DNA from: Stutzerimonas stutzeri | GTDB lineage: Bacteria; Pseudomonadota; Gammaproteobacteria; Pseudomonadales; Pseudomonadaceae | NCBI RefSeq assembly: GCF_000952685.1 | Contig: NZ_JYHV01000011.1 | Span: forward strand, 1 to 64,000 | Direction: 5' to 3' | Length of the DNA: 64,000 nt | Shown here: one piece after another, positions 1 through 8,445 of the stretch | How positions within the stretch are numbered: position 1 is the stretch's first letter | Layout of the letters: each line of letters begins with the position of its first letter | Position numbers and translations under genes: made by a program | The notes under the pieces: generated by a model | Told to the model about the DNA's origin: nothing | Database searches by the model: none | The model's input: the letters and a program-made list of their open reading frames with translations, nothing else

Positions 1-1387
1 TGCGCTCCAGCGCCTGTCGGAAGGCCGGTGGAAGCTCGCTGCCCATCTGCAGGCGGCCGCCGTCCTGGCGCAGGATGTCCATTTTCGCCAGCCATTCTTC
101 GAATTCTGGCGCCGGCCTGAGCCCTAGGCTCTGGCGCAGGTAGAGGGCATCGTGAAAGGAGGTGGTCTGGTAGTTGAGCATTACGTCGTCCGAGCCGGGG
201 ATGCCCATGATGAAGTTGATGCCGGCAGTGCCGAGCAGGGTCAGCAGCACGTCCATATCGTCCTGATCGGCTTCGGCGTGGTTGGTGTAGCAAATGTCGC
301 AGCCCATGGGCACGCCGAGCAGCTTGGCGCAGAAGTGATCTTCCAGCCCGGCGCGGATGATCTGCTTGCCGTTATAGAGATATTCCGGGCCGATGAACCC
401 GACCACGGTATTGACCAGCAGCGGCTTGAATTTGCGCGCCACGGCATAGGCACGCGCCTCGCACGTCTGCTGGTCGACGCCATGGTGCGCGTTGGCCGAC
501 AAGGCGCTGCCCTGGCCGGTTTCGAAGTACATCAGGTTGTCGCCCACAGTGCCGCGCTTCTGCGACAGGCCGGCCTCGTAGCCTTCCCGTAGTACCGCCA
601 GATTGATGCCGAAACTGCTGTTAGCCGCCTCGGTGCCGGCGATGGACTGGAACACCAGATCCAGCGGCGCACCGCGGTTGATCGCTTCGATGGAGGTGGT
701 GACGTGGGTGAGGATGCAGCCCTGAGTCGGGATTTCGTAGCGCTGGATGATGGCGTCGAGCATCTTCAACAGTTCGCAGATGCCGCTGGTGCTGTCGGTG
801 GCGGGGTTGATGCCGATCACCGCGTCGCCGTTGCCGTAGAGCAGGCCGTCGACGATGCTCGCGGCGATGCCGGCGGCCTCGTCGGTCGGGTGGTTGGGCT
901 GCAGGCGGGTAGACATGCGCCCGCGCAGGCCGATGGTGTTGCGGAATCGGCTGACGACCCGGACCTTCTGCGCCACCAGAATCAAGTCCTGCACGCGCAT
1001 GATCTTCGACACCGCGGCGACCATTTCTGGCGTCAGCCCCGGCGACAGCGCCTTCAGCGAGGCTTCATCTGCGTCGTTACCCAGCAACCAGTTGCGGAAA
1101 TCGCCCACGGTCAGGTGGCTGACCGGGGCGAAGGCGTTGGCGTCGTGACTGTCGATGATCAGGCGGGTGACTTCATCGGTTTCGTAAGGGATCAGCGCTT
1201 CGTCGAGGAAGCGCTTGAGCGGGATCTGCGCCAGGCACATCTGTGCGGCGACGCGCTCGGCGTCGCTGCCCGCCGCGACTTCGGCGAGGAAGTCGCCGGA
1301 GCGCGCCGGGCTGGCTTTGGCCATCACCTCGCGCAAGCTGTCGAAGCGCCAGTTGGTGCCGCCTACGCTATGCGCATATCCCGCCAT
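1..1387 (-). CDS. eutB: Ethanolamine ammonia-lyase large subunit (partial, C-terminus off window)
   Basis: EutB is the large catalytic subunit of the adenosylcobalamin-dependent lyase that splits ethanolamine into acetaldehyde and ammonia. Reading the minus strand from an ATG at 1387 gives an open frame of about 462 codons to the window edge without a stop. It begins MAGYAHSVGG and contains the family stretches ASPARSGDFLAEVAAG, LIPYETDEVTRLIID and FAPVSHLTVGDF. Family members in pseudomonads are about 460 residues, so only a few C-terminal residues are missing. The small subunit eutC would be expected just beyond the left edge. It follows eat by 25 nt on the same strand, so the two are probably co-transcribed from the sigma-54 promoter in front of eat. 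Confidence 0.95.
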   Translation of the reverse strand, partial: MAGYAHSVGGTNWRFDSLREVMAKASPARSGDFLAEVAAGSDAERVAAQMCLAQIPLKRFLDEALIPYETDEVTRLIIDSHDANAFAPVSHLTVGDFRNWLLGNDADEASLKALSPGLTPEMVAAVSKIMRVQDLILVAQKVRVVSRFRNTIGLRGRMSTRLQPNHPTDEAAGIAASIVDGLLYGNGDAVIGINPATDSTSGICELLKMLDAIIQRYEIPTQGCILTHVTTSIEAINRGAPLDLVFQSIAGTEAANSSFGINLAVLREGYEAGLSQKRGTVGDNLMYFETGQGSALSANAHHGVDQQTCEARAYAVARKFKPLLVNTVVGFIGPEYLYNGKQIIRAGLEDHFCAKLLGVPMGCDICYTNHAEADQDDMDVLLTLLGTAGINFIMGIPGSDDVMLNYQTTSFHDALYLRQSLGLRPAPEFEEWLAKMDILRQDGGRLQMGSELPPAFRQALER

Positions 1388-1412
1388 GTCGCCCCCTTGT
1401 GTGTGCGATGCC

Positions 1413-2873
1413 TTATTTGTGCAGTGCCGCTTCGGCGTTCTCGATCGCTGCGAACTCTTCTTCCGGCGTGCCAGCCACCAGATGGTGCCGGCTGTAGAAG
1501 GCGAAGTAGGCGATGAAGATCCCGTAGATCACCACGGCGGCGATCACCACCCGCGGGTCGACCAGGAAGCCCGCCACCACCGCGATGCAGGCCAGCACCA
1601 GCGCGACGCCCGAGGTCAGCACACCGCCGGGCGTCTTGTACGGGCGATGCATATCCGGGCGACGCATGCGTAGGACGATATGCGAGGCCATCATCAGCAC
1701 GTAGGAGATGGTCGCACCGAACACCGCGACGAGAATCAGCAGGTCGCCCTGGCCGGTCAGCGAGAGCAGGAAGCCGATGATGCCCGGAATAACCAGTGCC
1801 ATGACCGGCGCCTTGTTCTTGTTGGTCAGCGACAGTTTGCGCGGCAGGTAGCCGGCCCGCGACAGCGCGAAGATCTGCCGCGAGTAGGCGTAGATGATCG
1901 AGAAGAAGCTGGCAATCAGCCCGGCCAGCCCGACCAGATTGACGAAGCCGCTCATCCAGGTGGACGAGCCATAGGCGGTGGTAAGCGCTTCGACCAGCGG
2001 GTTGCCGGACTCGACCAGTGTGCTGGAACCCGCACCACCGGGGCCGACCAGCAGGATCAGCCCGGCAAAGGCCACCAGAATCAGCATGGCGCCGATCAGC
2101 CCGCGCGGCATATCGCGCTGTGGATCCTTGGTTTCCTCGGCGGCCAGCGGCACGCCTTCGACCGCGAGGAAGAACCAGATCGCGTAGGGAATCGCCGCCC
2201 AGATACCCACGTAGCCATAGGGCAGGAAGTTACTGGCGCCAGCGGCGGTGGTCGGCGCGATGTCGAGCAGCTTGTCCACCGAGAAGTGCGGCACCATCGC
2301 GACGATGAACACGCCCAGCGCCAGCGCCGCGATCGCGGTAATGATGAACATCAGCTTCAACGCCTCGCCGACACCAAATATGTGGATGCCGATGAAGATA
2401 ATGTAGAACGCGAGGTAAATCGCCCAGCCACCAATACCGAACAGTGACTCGCAGTAAGCGCCGATAAACACGGCGATGGCCGCCGGCGCGATGGCGTATT
2501 CGATGAGGATCGCCGTGCCAGTGAGAAACCCGCCTAATGGGCCGAAGGCGCTACGGGCGAAGCCATAGCCGCCGCCCGCAGTGGGGATCATCGAAGACAG
2601 CTCGGCCAGCGAAAAGCACATGCACAGGTACATGGTCGCCATCAGCAGCGTGGCGATGAACAGCCCGCCCCAGCCACCCTGGGCGAGCCCGAAGTTCCAG
2701 CCGGCATAGTCGCCGGAAATGACGTAAGCAACGCCCAGGCCCACCAGCAGCACCCAACCGGCGGCGCCTTTCTTCAGTTCGCGTTCCTTGAAATAGGTGC
2801 TGCCAACTGTTTCGAAATCGATGGCGTGATTTGGAGGTGTCGCACTGCTGTGTTCGAGAGCCATGGGAATCAT
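1413..2873 (-). CDS. eat: Ethanolamine permease, APC superfamily
   Basis: This 486-residue protein is an amino acid/polyamine/organocation (APC) family transporter. It has about twelve hydrophobic segments after a roughly 40-residue soluble N-terminus. The segment beginning GVAYVISGDYAGWNFGL and the following SMIPTAGGGYGFAR are typical of the ethanolamine permease branch. It should import ethanolamine through the inner membrane for the lyase encoded immediately downstream. Substrate assignment rests on family resemblance plus its position between eutB and an acetaldehyde-oxidising dehydrogenase. A candidate sigma-54 promoter lies about 36 nt upstream of the start. Confidence 0.92.
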   Translation of the reverse strand: MIPMALEHSSATPPNHAIDFETVGSTYFKERELKKGAAGWVLLVGLGVAYVISGDYAGWNFGLAQGGWGGLFIATLLMATMYLCMCFSLAELSSMIPTAGGGYGFARSAFGPLGGFLTGTAILIEYAIAPAAIAVFIGAYCESLFGIGGWAIYLAFYIIFIGIHIFGVGEALKLMFIITAIAALALGVFIVAMVPHFSVDKLLDIAPTTAAGASNFLPYGYVGIWAAIPYAIWFFLAVEGVPLAAEETKDPQRDMPRGLIGAMLILVAFAGLILLVGPGGAGSSTLVESGNPLVEALTTAYGSSTWMSGFVNLVGLAGLIASFFSIIYAYSRQIFALSRAGYLPRKLSLTNKNKAPVMALVIPGIIGFLLSLTGQGDLLILVAVFGATISYVLMMASHIVLRMRRPDMHRPYKTPGGVLTSGVALVLACIAVVAGFLVDPRVVIAAVVIYGIFIAYFAFYSRHHLVAGTPEEEFAAIENAEAALHK

Positions 2874-2907
2874 CCTCTGATGGGGTCGGGTACGGCAGGA
2901 TCGTTAA

Positions 2908-2923
2908 AGCAAGCGCTGTGCCT
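2908..2923 (-). promoter_or_regulatory. Sigma-54 (-24/-12) promoter for eat-eutB
   Basis: On the minus strand the sequence reads AGGCACAGCGCTTGCT. It has the diagnostic GG and GC dinucleotides exactly ten bases apart, inside near-consensus GGCAC and TTGC blocks (consensus TGGCAC-N5-TTGC). It sits 35 nt upstream of the eat start codon. Ethanolamine use in P. aeruginosa is known to need RpoN and the activator EatR, so position and motif agree. Confidence 0.72.
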
Positions 2924-2969
2924 GCAGCATGCTTTCGCTCTGCTGCGCCTTATCGCAGGCACCGCCGCA

Positions 2970-2998
2970 CCAGCCCGGCGCGCATGGCGTCGGGCTGG
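2970..2998. repeat. Inverted repeat between exaC and eat
   Basis: CCAGCCCG at 2970-2977 pairs with CGGGCTGG at 2991-2998 across a 13-nt spacer. It lies 30 nt past the exaC stop codon and roughly 70-100 nt upstream of the predicted sigma-54 start site. It could be an RNA hairpin ending exaC transcripts, although no T-run follows, or the upstream binding site of a sigma-54 activator. The sequence alone does not decide. Confidence 0.45.
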
Positions 2999-3027
2999 CA
3001 CCTTGTCGGAGCGTTACAGCGAACGGG

Positions 3028-4548
3028 CTAGAAGAACCCCAGAGGATTGATGTCGTAGCTGATCAGCAAATTCTTCGTTTGCTGGTAGCTGTCGAGGATC
3101 ATCTTGTGCGTCTCGCGACCGACGCCGGACTTCTTGTAGCCACCGAAGGCCGCATGGGCCGGGTAAAGGTGGTAGCAGTTGGTCCAGACACGGCCGGCCT
3201 TGATCGCCCGGCCCATGCGGTAGGCGCGATTGATGTCGCGTGTCCATACGCCTGCACCCAGGCCGTACTCGGTGTCGTTGGCGATGGCCAGGGCTTCGGC
3301 TTCGTCCTTGAAGGTGGTCACGCCGATCACCGGGCCGAAGATTTCCTCTTGGAACACACGCATCTTGTTCGTGCCCTTGAGCAGCGTCGGCTGGATGTAA
3401 TAACCGGTGGCGAGCGAGCCTTCGAGCTTCTCCACACCGCCGCCAGTGAGTACTTCGGCCCCTTCTTGCTTGGCGATTTCCAGGTAGGACATGATCTTGT
3501 CGAACTGCTGCTGGCTGGCCTGTGCGCCGACCATGGTGTCGGTGTCCAGCGGATCGCCGCGCTTGATCTGCGAAACCTTCTTCATCACCGCTTCCATGAA
3601 CGGCCCGTAGATCGACTCCTGCACCAGCGCCCGCGACGGACAGGTGCAGACTTCGCCCTGGTTGAAGAAGCCCAGCACCAGGCCTTCGGCGGCCTTCTCG
3701 ATAAAGGTCGGCTCGGCCTGCATGATGTCTTCGAAGTAGATGTTCGGGCTTTTGCCACCCAGCTCGACGGTGCTCGGGATGATGCTCTCGGCGGCGCGCT
3801 TCATGATGTGCGAGCCCACCGGGGTCGAGCCGGTGAAAGCGATCTTGGCGATGCGCTTGCTGCTGGCCAAGGCCTCGCCGGCTTCACGGCCGTAGCCTTG
3901 CACGACGTTGAGCACGCCCGGCGGTAGCAGGTCACCGATCACCTCCATCAAAACGGCGATCCCCAGCGGCGTCTGCTCAGCGGGTTTCAGCACCACGCAA
4001 TTGCCCGCCGCCAGAGCCGGCGCAAGCTTCCAGGCGGCCATCAGGATCGGGAAGTTCCACGGGATGATCTGTCCGACTACGCCCAGTGGCTCGTGGAAAT
4101 GATAGGACGCGGTGTTTTCATCGATCTCGGCGCTGGTGCCTTCCTGGGCGCGGATGCACCCGGCGAAGTAACGGAAGTGGTCGGCGGCCAGCGGGATGTC
4201 AGCGTTCAACGTCTCGCGCACGGCTTTGCCGTTGTCCCAGGTTTCGGTGATGGCGAGCATCTCGAGGTTCTGCTCGATGCGATCGGCAATCTGCAGCAGG
4301 ACCAGCGAGCGCGCCTGCGCGCTGGTTTTGCCCCAGGCATCGGCAGCGGCATGGGCGGCGTCCAGGGCCTTTTCGATATCCGCCGCGTCGGAACGGGGGA
4401 ATTCGGCGATGGGTTGACCGTTGACCGGGGAAAGGTTGGTGAAATACTGGCCGTTGACCGGCTCGACGAACTCGCCGCCGATGAAGTTGCCGTAGCGGGA
4501 CTTGAAGGAAACGACAGCGCCTTCGCTGCCGGGATGGGCGTAACGCAT
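3028..4548 (-). CDS. exaC: NAD-dependent acetaldehyde dehydrogenase, ExaC/AldH type
   Basis: This 506-residue aldehyde dehydrogenase oxidises acetaldehyde to acetate. Here that is the product of ethanolamine ammonia-lyase; the same enzyme type also serves ethanol oxidation. The catalytic cysteine is Cys301 (in NQGEVCTC) and the general base is Glu262 (in VELGGKSP). The cofactor region FTGSTPVG is at about 238-245. The start MRYAHPG and the end NPLGFF match the remembered P. aeruginosa ExaC almost residue for residue. It lies upstream of eat and eutB on the same strand, separated from eat by 154 nt that hold their own promoter. In P. aeruginosa the activator gene eatR lies between this gene and mpl; here no such gene is present. 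Confidence 0.95.
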   Translation of the reverse strand: MRYAHPGSEGAVVSFKSRYGNFIGGEFVEPVNGQYFTNLSPVNGQPIAEFPRSDAADIEKALDAAHAAADAWGKTSAQARSLVLLQIADRIEQNLEMLAITETWDNGKAVRETLNADIPLAADHFRYFAGCIRAQEGTSAEIDENTASYHFHEPLGVVGQIIPWNFPILMAAWKLAPALAAGNCVVLKPAEQTPLGIAVLMEVIGDLLPPGVLNVVQGYGREAGEALASSKRIAKIAFTGSTPVGSHIMKRAAESIIPSTVELGGKSPNIYFEDIMQAEPTFIEKAAEGLVLGFFNQGEVCTCPSRALVQESIYGPFMEAVMKKVSQIKRGDPLDTDTMVGAQASQQQFDKIMSYLEIAKQEGAEVLTGGGVEKLEGSLATGYYIQPTLLKGTNKMRVFQEEIFGPVIGVTTFKDEAEALAIANDTEYGLGAGVWTRDINRAYRMGRAIKAGRVWTNCYHLYPAHAAFGGYKKSGVGRETHKMILDSYQQTKNLLISYDINPLGFF

Positions 4549-4754
4549 GGTGAGTCTCCGGGACTTGTAATTGTGTGGGACTACTGTGATTCAGCGTAGA
4601 ACAAAGCCCGTTCGTCGGTTGGCGAGGCGACGTGCGGTGCGGGGTTTCGCGGGCGGGTGCTGTGCTAATCTGCGCCGCAGTTTTCGGCGCCGATACAGCG
4701 CGGCTGTGCCGCCTGGCCCCATGGGTTTGGCGTAGCGCTTTTCAGAGGTCATTC

Positions 4755-6104
4755 ATGCATATTCATATTCTCGGCATCTGCGGCACCTTCATGGGTTCGC
4801 TGGCGGTGCTGGCCAAGGAACTGGGCCACCGCGTCACTGGCTCCGACGCCAACGTCTATCCCCCGATGAGCACCCAGCTGGAAGCCCAGGGTATCGAGCT
4901 GACCCAAGGCTACGAGCCCAGCCAGCTCGAACCGGCACCGGATCTGGTAGTGATCGGCAATGCGTTGTCGCGTGGCAACCCAGCGGTGGAGTACGTGCTG
5001 AACAAGGGGCTGCCCTACGTGTCCGGTCCGCAGTGGTTGGCCGATCACGTGTTGCAGGGGCGTTGGGTATTGGCCGCTGCCGGCACCCATGGCAAGACCA
5101 CCACCAGCAGCATGCTCGCCTGGGTGCTGGAGCATGCCGGCATGAGCCCGGGCTTTCTCATCGGCGGTGTGCCGCAGAACTTCGGTATCTCGGCGCGGCT
5201 GGGCGGCACCCCGTTCTTCGTGGTCGAGGCGGATGAATACGACAGTGCCTTCTTCGACAAGCGCAGCAAGTTCGTCCATTACCGTCCGCGCACGGCGATC
5301 CTCAACAATCTGGAATTCGACCACGCCGATATTTTCCCGGACCTCGCCGCGATCGAAAGGCAGTTCCACCATCTGGTGCGAACCGTGCCGAGCGAAGGGC
5401 TGGTCATTCATCCCGAGTCAGAAGCAGCGCTAAAACGGGTGGTCGGCATGGGGTGCTGGACGCCAGTGCAGACAACCGGCGAAGGTGGGCAATGGCAGGC
5501 CAAGCTGCTCAGCGCCGACGGCTCGCGTTTCGAGGTCATCTTCGACGGTGCCGTGCAGGGCGTGGTGGACTGGGAGCTGACCGGCCAGCACAACGTCAAC
5601 AATGCCTTGGCCACACTTGCGGCAGCCCGGCATGTCGGCGTATTGCCCAAGCAGGGCGCCGAGGCGCTGAGCGAGTTCTTGAGCGTCAAGCGGCGCATGG
5701 AAAAGGTCGCCGAGGTCAATGGCGTCATCATCTACGATGACTTCGCCCATCACCCGACCGCTATCGCCACGACCCTCGATGGCCTGCGCAAGCGGGTGGG
5801 CGATACGCCGATCATTGCCGTGATCGAGCCGCGTTCCAACTCCATGAAGCTTGGTGCTCACCGCGAAGGCCTGGCCGATTCGGTGGTATTGGCCGATCGG
5901 GCGATCTGGTACGCGCCGCCGAACCTCGGCTGGGATCTGGCCGCTACCGTGGCCGGCTCGCCGGTCGAGACGACCGTCTGCGATTCGCTGGACGCGATCA
6001 TCGCCAAGGTGAAAGCCGACGCCAAACCGGGTACGCAGGTGGTGGTGATGAGCAATGGCGGTTTTGGTGGGCTGCACGTCAAGCTGGCCGCCGCTTTGAG
6101 CTGA
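4755..6104 (+). CDS. mpl: UDP-N-acetylmuramate:L-alanyl-gamma-D-glutamyl-meso-diaminopimelate ligase
   Basis: Mpl recycles the murein tripeptide L-Ala-D-Glu-meso-DAP by ligating it directly to UDP-MurNAc in the cytosol, using ATP. The 449-residue protein has the Mur ligase architecture: an N-terminal nucleotide fold starting MHIHILGICGTFMGSLA, the ATP-binding loop GTHGKTT at 110-116, then the central and C-terminal Mur domains. The ATG at 4755 was chosen because an AGAGGT ribosome site precedes it and because families start at MHIHILG. The same frame stays open upstream, but that extension is not Mpl-like. It is followed by ubiX as in P. aeruginosa. Confidence 0.96.
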   Translation: MHIHILGICGTFMGSLAVLAKELGHRVTGSDANVYPPMSTQLEAQGIELTQGYEPSQLEPAPDLVVIGNALSRGNPAVEYVLNKGLPYVSGPQWLADHVLQGRWVLAAAGTHGKTTTSSMLAWVLEHAGMSPGFLIGGVPQNFGISARLGGTPFFVVEADEYDSAFFDKRSKFVHYRPRTAILNNLEFDHADIFPDLAAIERQFHHLVRTVPSEGLVIHPESEAALKRVVGMGCWTPVQTTGEGGQWQAKLLSADGSRFEVIFDGAVQGVVDWELTGQHNVNNALATLAAARHVGVLPKQGAEALSEFLSVKRRMEKVAEVNGVIIYDDFAHHPTAIATTLDGLRKRVGDTPIIAVIEPRSNSMKLGAHREGLADSVVLADRAIWYAPPNLGWDLAATVAGSPVETTVCDSLDAIIAKVKADAKPGTQVVVMSNGGFGGLHVKLAAALS

Positions 6105-6112
6105 TCGCTCAA

Positions 6113-6219
6113 GGTGGAAAACGCTTCGCGGTTTTCCACCCTACGGTGACCGTGGGTAGGGTGGAAATCGCCGAAGGCATTTCCACGCGCAGGACAGGTA
6201 GGGTGGGCTTCAGCCCACC
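6113..6219. repeat. Cluster of three short palindromes with GTAGGGTGG heads
   Basis: Three inverted repeats stand head to tail in the mpl-ubiX gap: GGTGGAAAAC/GTTTTCCACC (6113-6140), GTGGAAAT/ATTTCCAC (6161-6186) and GGTGGGCT/AGCCCACC (6202-6219). Each is flanked on one side by GTAGGGTGG or its complement. This looks like a family of dispersed extragenic palindromes rather than a gene. The first could also act as a weak terminator for mpl. Confidence 0.7.
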
Positions 6220-6252
6220 GGAACACGACCAGGCGGCAAAGGGAACAGATAT

Positions 6253-6882
6253 ATGAACGGACCGGAACGCATCACTCTGGCCATGACCGGCGCCTCCGGC
6301 GCGCAGTACGGCCTGCGCCTGCTCGACTGCCTGATTCAGGAAGACCGCGAGGTGCACTTCCTGATCTCCAAGGCCGCGCAGCTGGTGATGGCCACTGAGA
6401 CCGATGTTGTGCTGCCGGCCAAGCCGCAGGCCATGCAGTCGTTCCTGTCCGAATACACCGGCGCGGCGGCGGGGCAGATCCGTGTGTTCGCCAAGGAAGA
6501 CTGGATGGCACCCCCGGCTTCGGGCTCCGGCGCGCCGACCGCGATGGTGGTAGTGCCCTGCTCCACTGGCACCCTGTCGGCCATCGCCACCGGCGCCAGC
6601 AACAATCTGATCGAGCGCGCGGCAGACGTTGCGTTGAAAGAGCGTCGCCAACTGATCCTGGTCCCGCGTGAAGCGCCGTATTCGAGCATCCATCTGGAGA
6701 ACATGCTCAAGCTGTCCAATCTCGGCGCAGTCATCCTGCCGGCCTCGCCGGGCTTCTATCATCAACCGCAAACCCTCGATGATCTGGTCGATTTCGTCGT
6801 CGCGCGTATCCTCAACCTGCTCAACATCCCGCAGGACATGTTGCCGCGCTGGGGCGAACACCATATCGTCAGCGACGACTGA
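6253..6882 (+). CDS. ubiX: Flavin prenyltransferase UbiX
   Basis: UbiX joins a dimethylallyl group to reduced FMN, making the prenylated flavin cofactor needed by the decarboxylase UbiD in ubiquinone synthesis. The 209-residue protein has the flavoprotein start [19 protein letters not shown], the [20 protein letters not shown] segment (about 98-117) and the [15 protein letters not shown] phosphate/prenyl-binding segment. Length matches the family. It is in the same order relative to mpl as in P. aeruginosa. Confidence 0.96.
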   Translation: MNGPERITLAMTGASGAQYGLRLLDCLIQEDREVHFLISKAAQLVMATETDVVLPAKPQAMQSFLSEYTGAAAGQIRVFAKEDWMAPPASGSGAPTAMVVVPCSTGTLSAIATGASNNLIERAADVALKERRQLILVPREAPYSSIHLENMLKLSNLGAVILPASPGFYHQPQTLDDLVDFVVARILNLLNIPQDMLPRWGEHHIVSDD

Positions 6883-6924
6883 TCCTAGCCGCGCCTGCGT
6901 TCGACAATCACCGAGGAGGCGCAC

Positions 6925-7224
6925 ATGAAGGGATCGGCCATACGACTCGGCGCCACACTGGCGCTCGTCCTGCTGCTCTCCGGTTGCGCCACGGTGCGCA
7001 CCCTCGACGCCGCCAAGCCCGGCGCGCCCATCGTCTATTCGGGCACTCGGCTGGACTGGTACAGCCTCAACGGCGGTTGCTGCCCGCTGGACCGCTTCGG
7101 GGCCAAAGCGCCGAAATATGCGGCCCTCGACCTGCCTGCCAGCGTTTTGCTGGACACCCTGCTACTGCCGCTCTCGCTCGCGGCCGCGCTTGGGCTGGGG
7201 ATCAACGTACAAGGCGGTCTCTAA
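6925..7224 (+). CDS. Small YceK/YidQ-type lipoprotein
   Basis: This 99-residue protein has a lipoprotein signal with lipobox LLSGC (Cys21), followed by a short mature domain. The mature part has the YSGTRLDWY and GGCCPLDRFG segments and a C-terminal hydrophobic stretch typical of YceK/YidQ (DUF1375) lipoproteins. Function is unknown. It starts 42 nt after ubiX behind a GAGGAGG-like ribosome site and is probably co-transcribed with it. Confidence 0.8.
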   Translation: MKGSAIRLGATLALVLLLSGCATVRTLDAAKPGAPIVYSGTRLDWYSLNGGCCPLDRFGAKAPKYAALDLPASVLLDTLLLPLSLAAALGLGINVQGGL

Positions 7225-7430
7225 CCCCTCGGTTCAATGCGCTTGCCCTCGTGACGAGGCTCGTTTGCCGATAAGTATTGGTTATCGCGCGATCAGCAGC
7301 TGTCACTAGGCAGCGCTCGCGGTGCTTCTTAGAGTGGCCGGCACCCAGAACAATAAAAGCGAGGAAAGACGATGAGGCGTTGCCTGATCGCGAATCCCGA
7401 GCGTGGCGCGCAGACGCCCGACATTCTCTA

Positions 7431-7442
7431 TTCATATGATCA
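7431..7442. promoter_or_regulatory. Candidate DgoR operator, distal copy
   Basis: TTCATATGATCA contains the palindromic core TCATATGA and repeats nine bases of the promoter-overlapping site about 210 nt downstream. A spaced pair of identical operators could allow looping by a dimer-of-dimers regulator. Binding is inferred, not shown. Confidence 0.45.
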
Positions 7443-7632
7443 GAAGGCTGGCCTGCTGGGTCATCCGACGGTTGGCGGAATCAACAACCGCCGTTCGGCA
7501 CGACAGGGTGCCTTTCCTGTAACCGCCCATGAAAGCTGTATTCGCTTCGTCAGGTTGACTCCGTGGCGTGGCGCCGGCCGCTTGCCCGCTCAATCGTTCG
7601 GGCGATTTCGATGTGAGAGTTGCCAACTGCAT

Positions 7633-7660
7633 TTGACAGCCAATCATATGATGATAGGGT
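7633..7660 (+). promoter_or_regulatory. Promoter with embedded palindromic operator for the regulator gene
   Basis: A perfect -35 hexamer TTGACA (7633-7638) is followed after 16 nt by TAGGGT (7655-7660) as a -10. The perfect palindrome ATCATATGAT (7643-7652) fills the spacer. A repressor bound there would block RNA polymerase. This fits autoregulation of the adjacent FadR-type regulator and control of the genes downstream. The -10 is poor, so the promoter call is moderate. Confidence 0.5.
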
Positions 7661-7695
7661 TCAGTAGACCCAAGGGCAGTCGCACAGAGGCTCGC

Positions 7696-8421
7696 ATGTC
7701 GAACAACTATCACAGCGCAACGGTGGAATGGCTGGGTTCCTGGATCGCGTCGGGTAAGGTTCAACCTGGCGAGACACTCAAGGTCGAAGCCGGTCTCTGC
7801 GAAGAGCTGGGCGTCAGCCGCACCGTGATCCGCGAGGCGATCAAGACGCTGGTGGCCAAGGGCATGCTCGACGTCGGGCCGAAGGTGGGCACACGAGTGA
7901 CGCCGGTGCGTTCTTGGAATCTGTTCGACGTCCAGGTCGTAGGCTGGTTGGCTGAGAACGGCCTGCCGGAAAGTTTCGTGATGGACCTGATCGATCTGCG
8001 CCGAACCATCGAACCGACCGCCGTGCGCTGGGCATGTGAACGCGCGACGCCGAAGCAGATTGCTGAAATCCAGGCTGCCTATCAGGCGCTTGCCGCGTCC
8101 CTGGGCGACAAGGACGACTACAACCGCGCCGACAAGCTCTTCCACGAGGCGGTGCTTGCTGCCAGCCACAACCAATTCATCGAACGCATGGTGCCCGCGC
8201 TGGGCGCCTTGCTGGCGGTGTCCTTCGAAGTGTCATCGACGGTGCCTGACGAACTCGGCCTGACCCTGCCGCTGCACAAGGAAATTGCCGACGCCATCGC
8301 CAGCCGCGATGGCGCGCGCGGGGTCTGGGCGTGCATGACGCTGATCGAGCGTGCGGCCCTGACCATTTCACGTCATTACCCCGAGCTGGTCGTATTACGC
8401 GGCGAGCAGACTGCGCCATAA
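7696..8421 (+). CDS. dgoR: GntR/FadR-family transcriptional regulator of the galactose locus (DgoR-like)
   Basis: This 241-residue regulator has an N-terminal winged helix (about 1-70, with CEELGVSRTVIREAIKTL as the recognition region and MLDVGPKVGTRV as the wing). A C-terminal all-helical FCD ligand-binding domain follows, with the metal-binding-type pattern from DLRRTIEPTAVRWA to FHEAVLAAS. The start at 7696 (MSNNYHS) was chosen because the winged helix begins right after it. The frame is open for 324 nt upstream but encodes nothing family-like. It precedes the catabolic genes in the same direction. FadR-type DgoR represses galactonate genes in E. coli; the exact effector here is inferred. 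Confidence 0.85.
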   Translation: MSNNYHSATVEWLGSWIASGKVQPGETLKVEAGLCEELGVSRTVIREAIKTLVAKGMLDVGPKVGTRVTPVRSWNLFDVQVVGWLAENGLPESFVMDLIDLRRTIEPTAVRWACERATPKQIAEIQAAYQALAASLGDKDDYNRADKLFHEAVLAASHNQFIERMVPALGALLAVSFEVSSTVPDELGLTLPLHKEIADAIASRDGARGVWACMTLIERAALTISRHYPELVVLRGEQTAP

Positions 8422-8445
8422 AAACAATGAAAGCGGAGTGCGACC

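Larger units (their letters stand above)
7225..7695. other. Regulatory intergenic region before the galactose locus
   Basis: This 471-nt stretch holds no gene I can support. It contains two copies of a TCATATGAT-centred palindrome (7431-7442 and 7643-7652) and a sigma-70-like promoter around the second. It also contains an unexplained strong ribosome site plus ATG at 7372, in frame with the regulator gene. The 108 codons between that ATG and the regulator start encode no recognisable domain. Confidence 0.6.

Noticed and set aside
704..1516. A 270-codon plus-strand frame opposite eutB
   Set aside because: It is the antisense of the EutB coding region, with low-complexity His/Asp/Arg content and no family resemblance.
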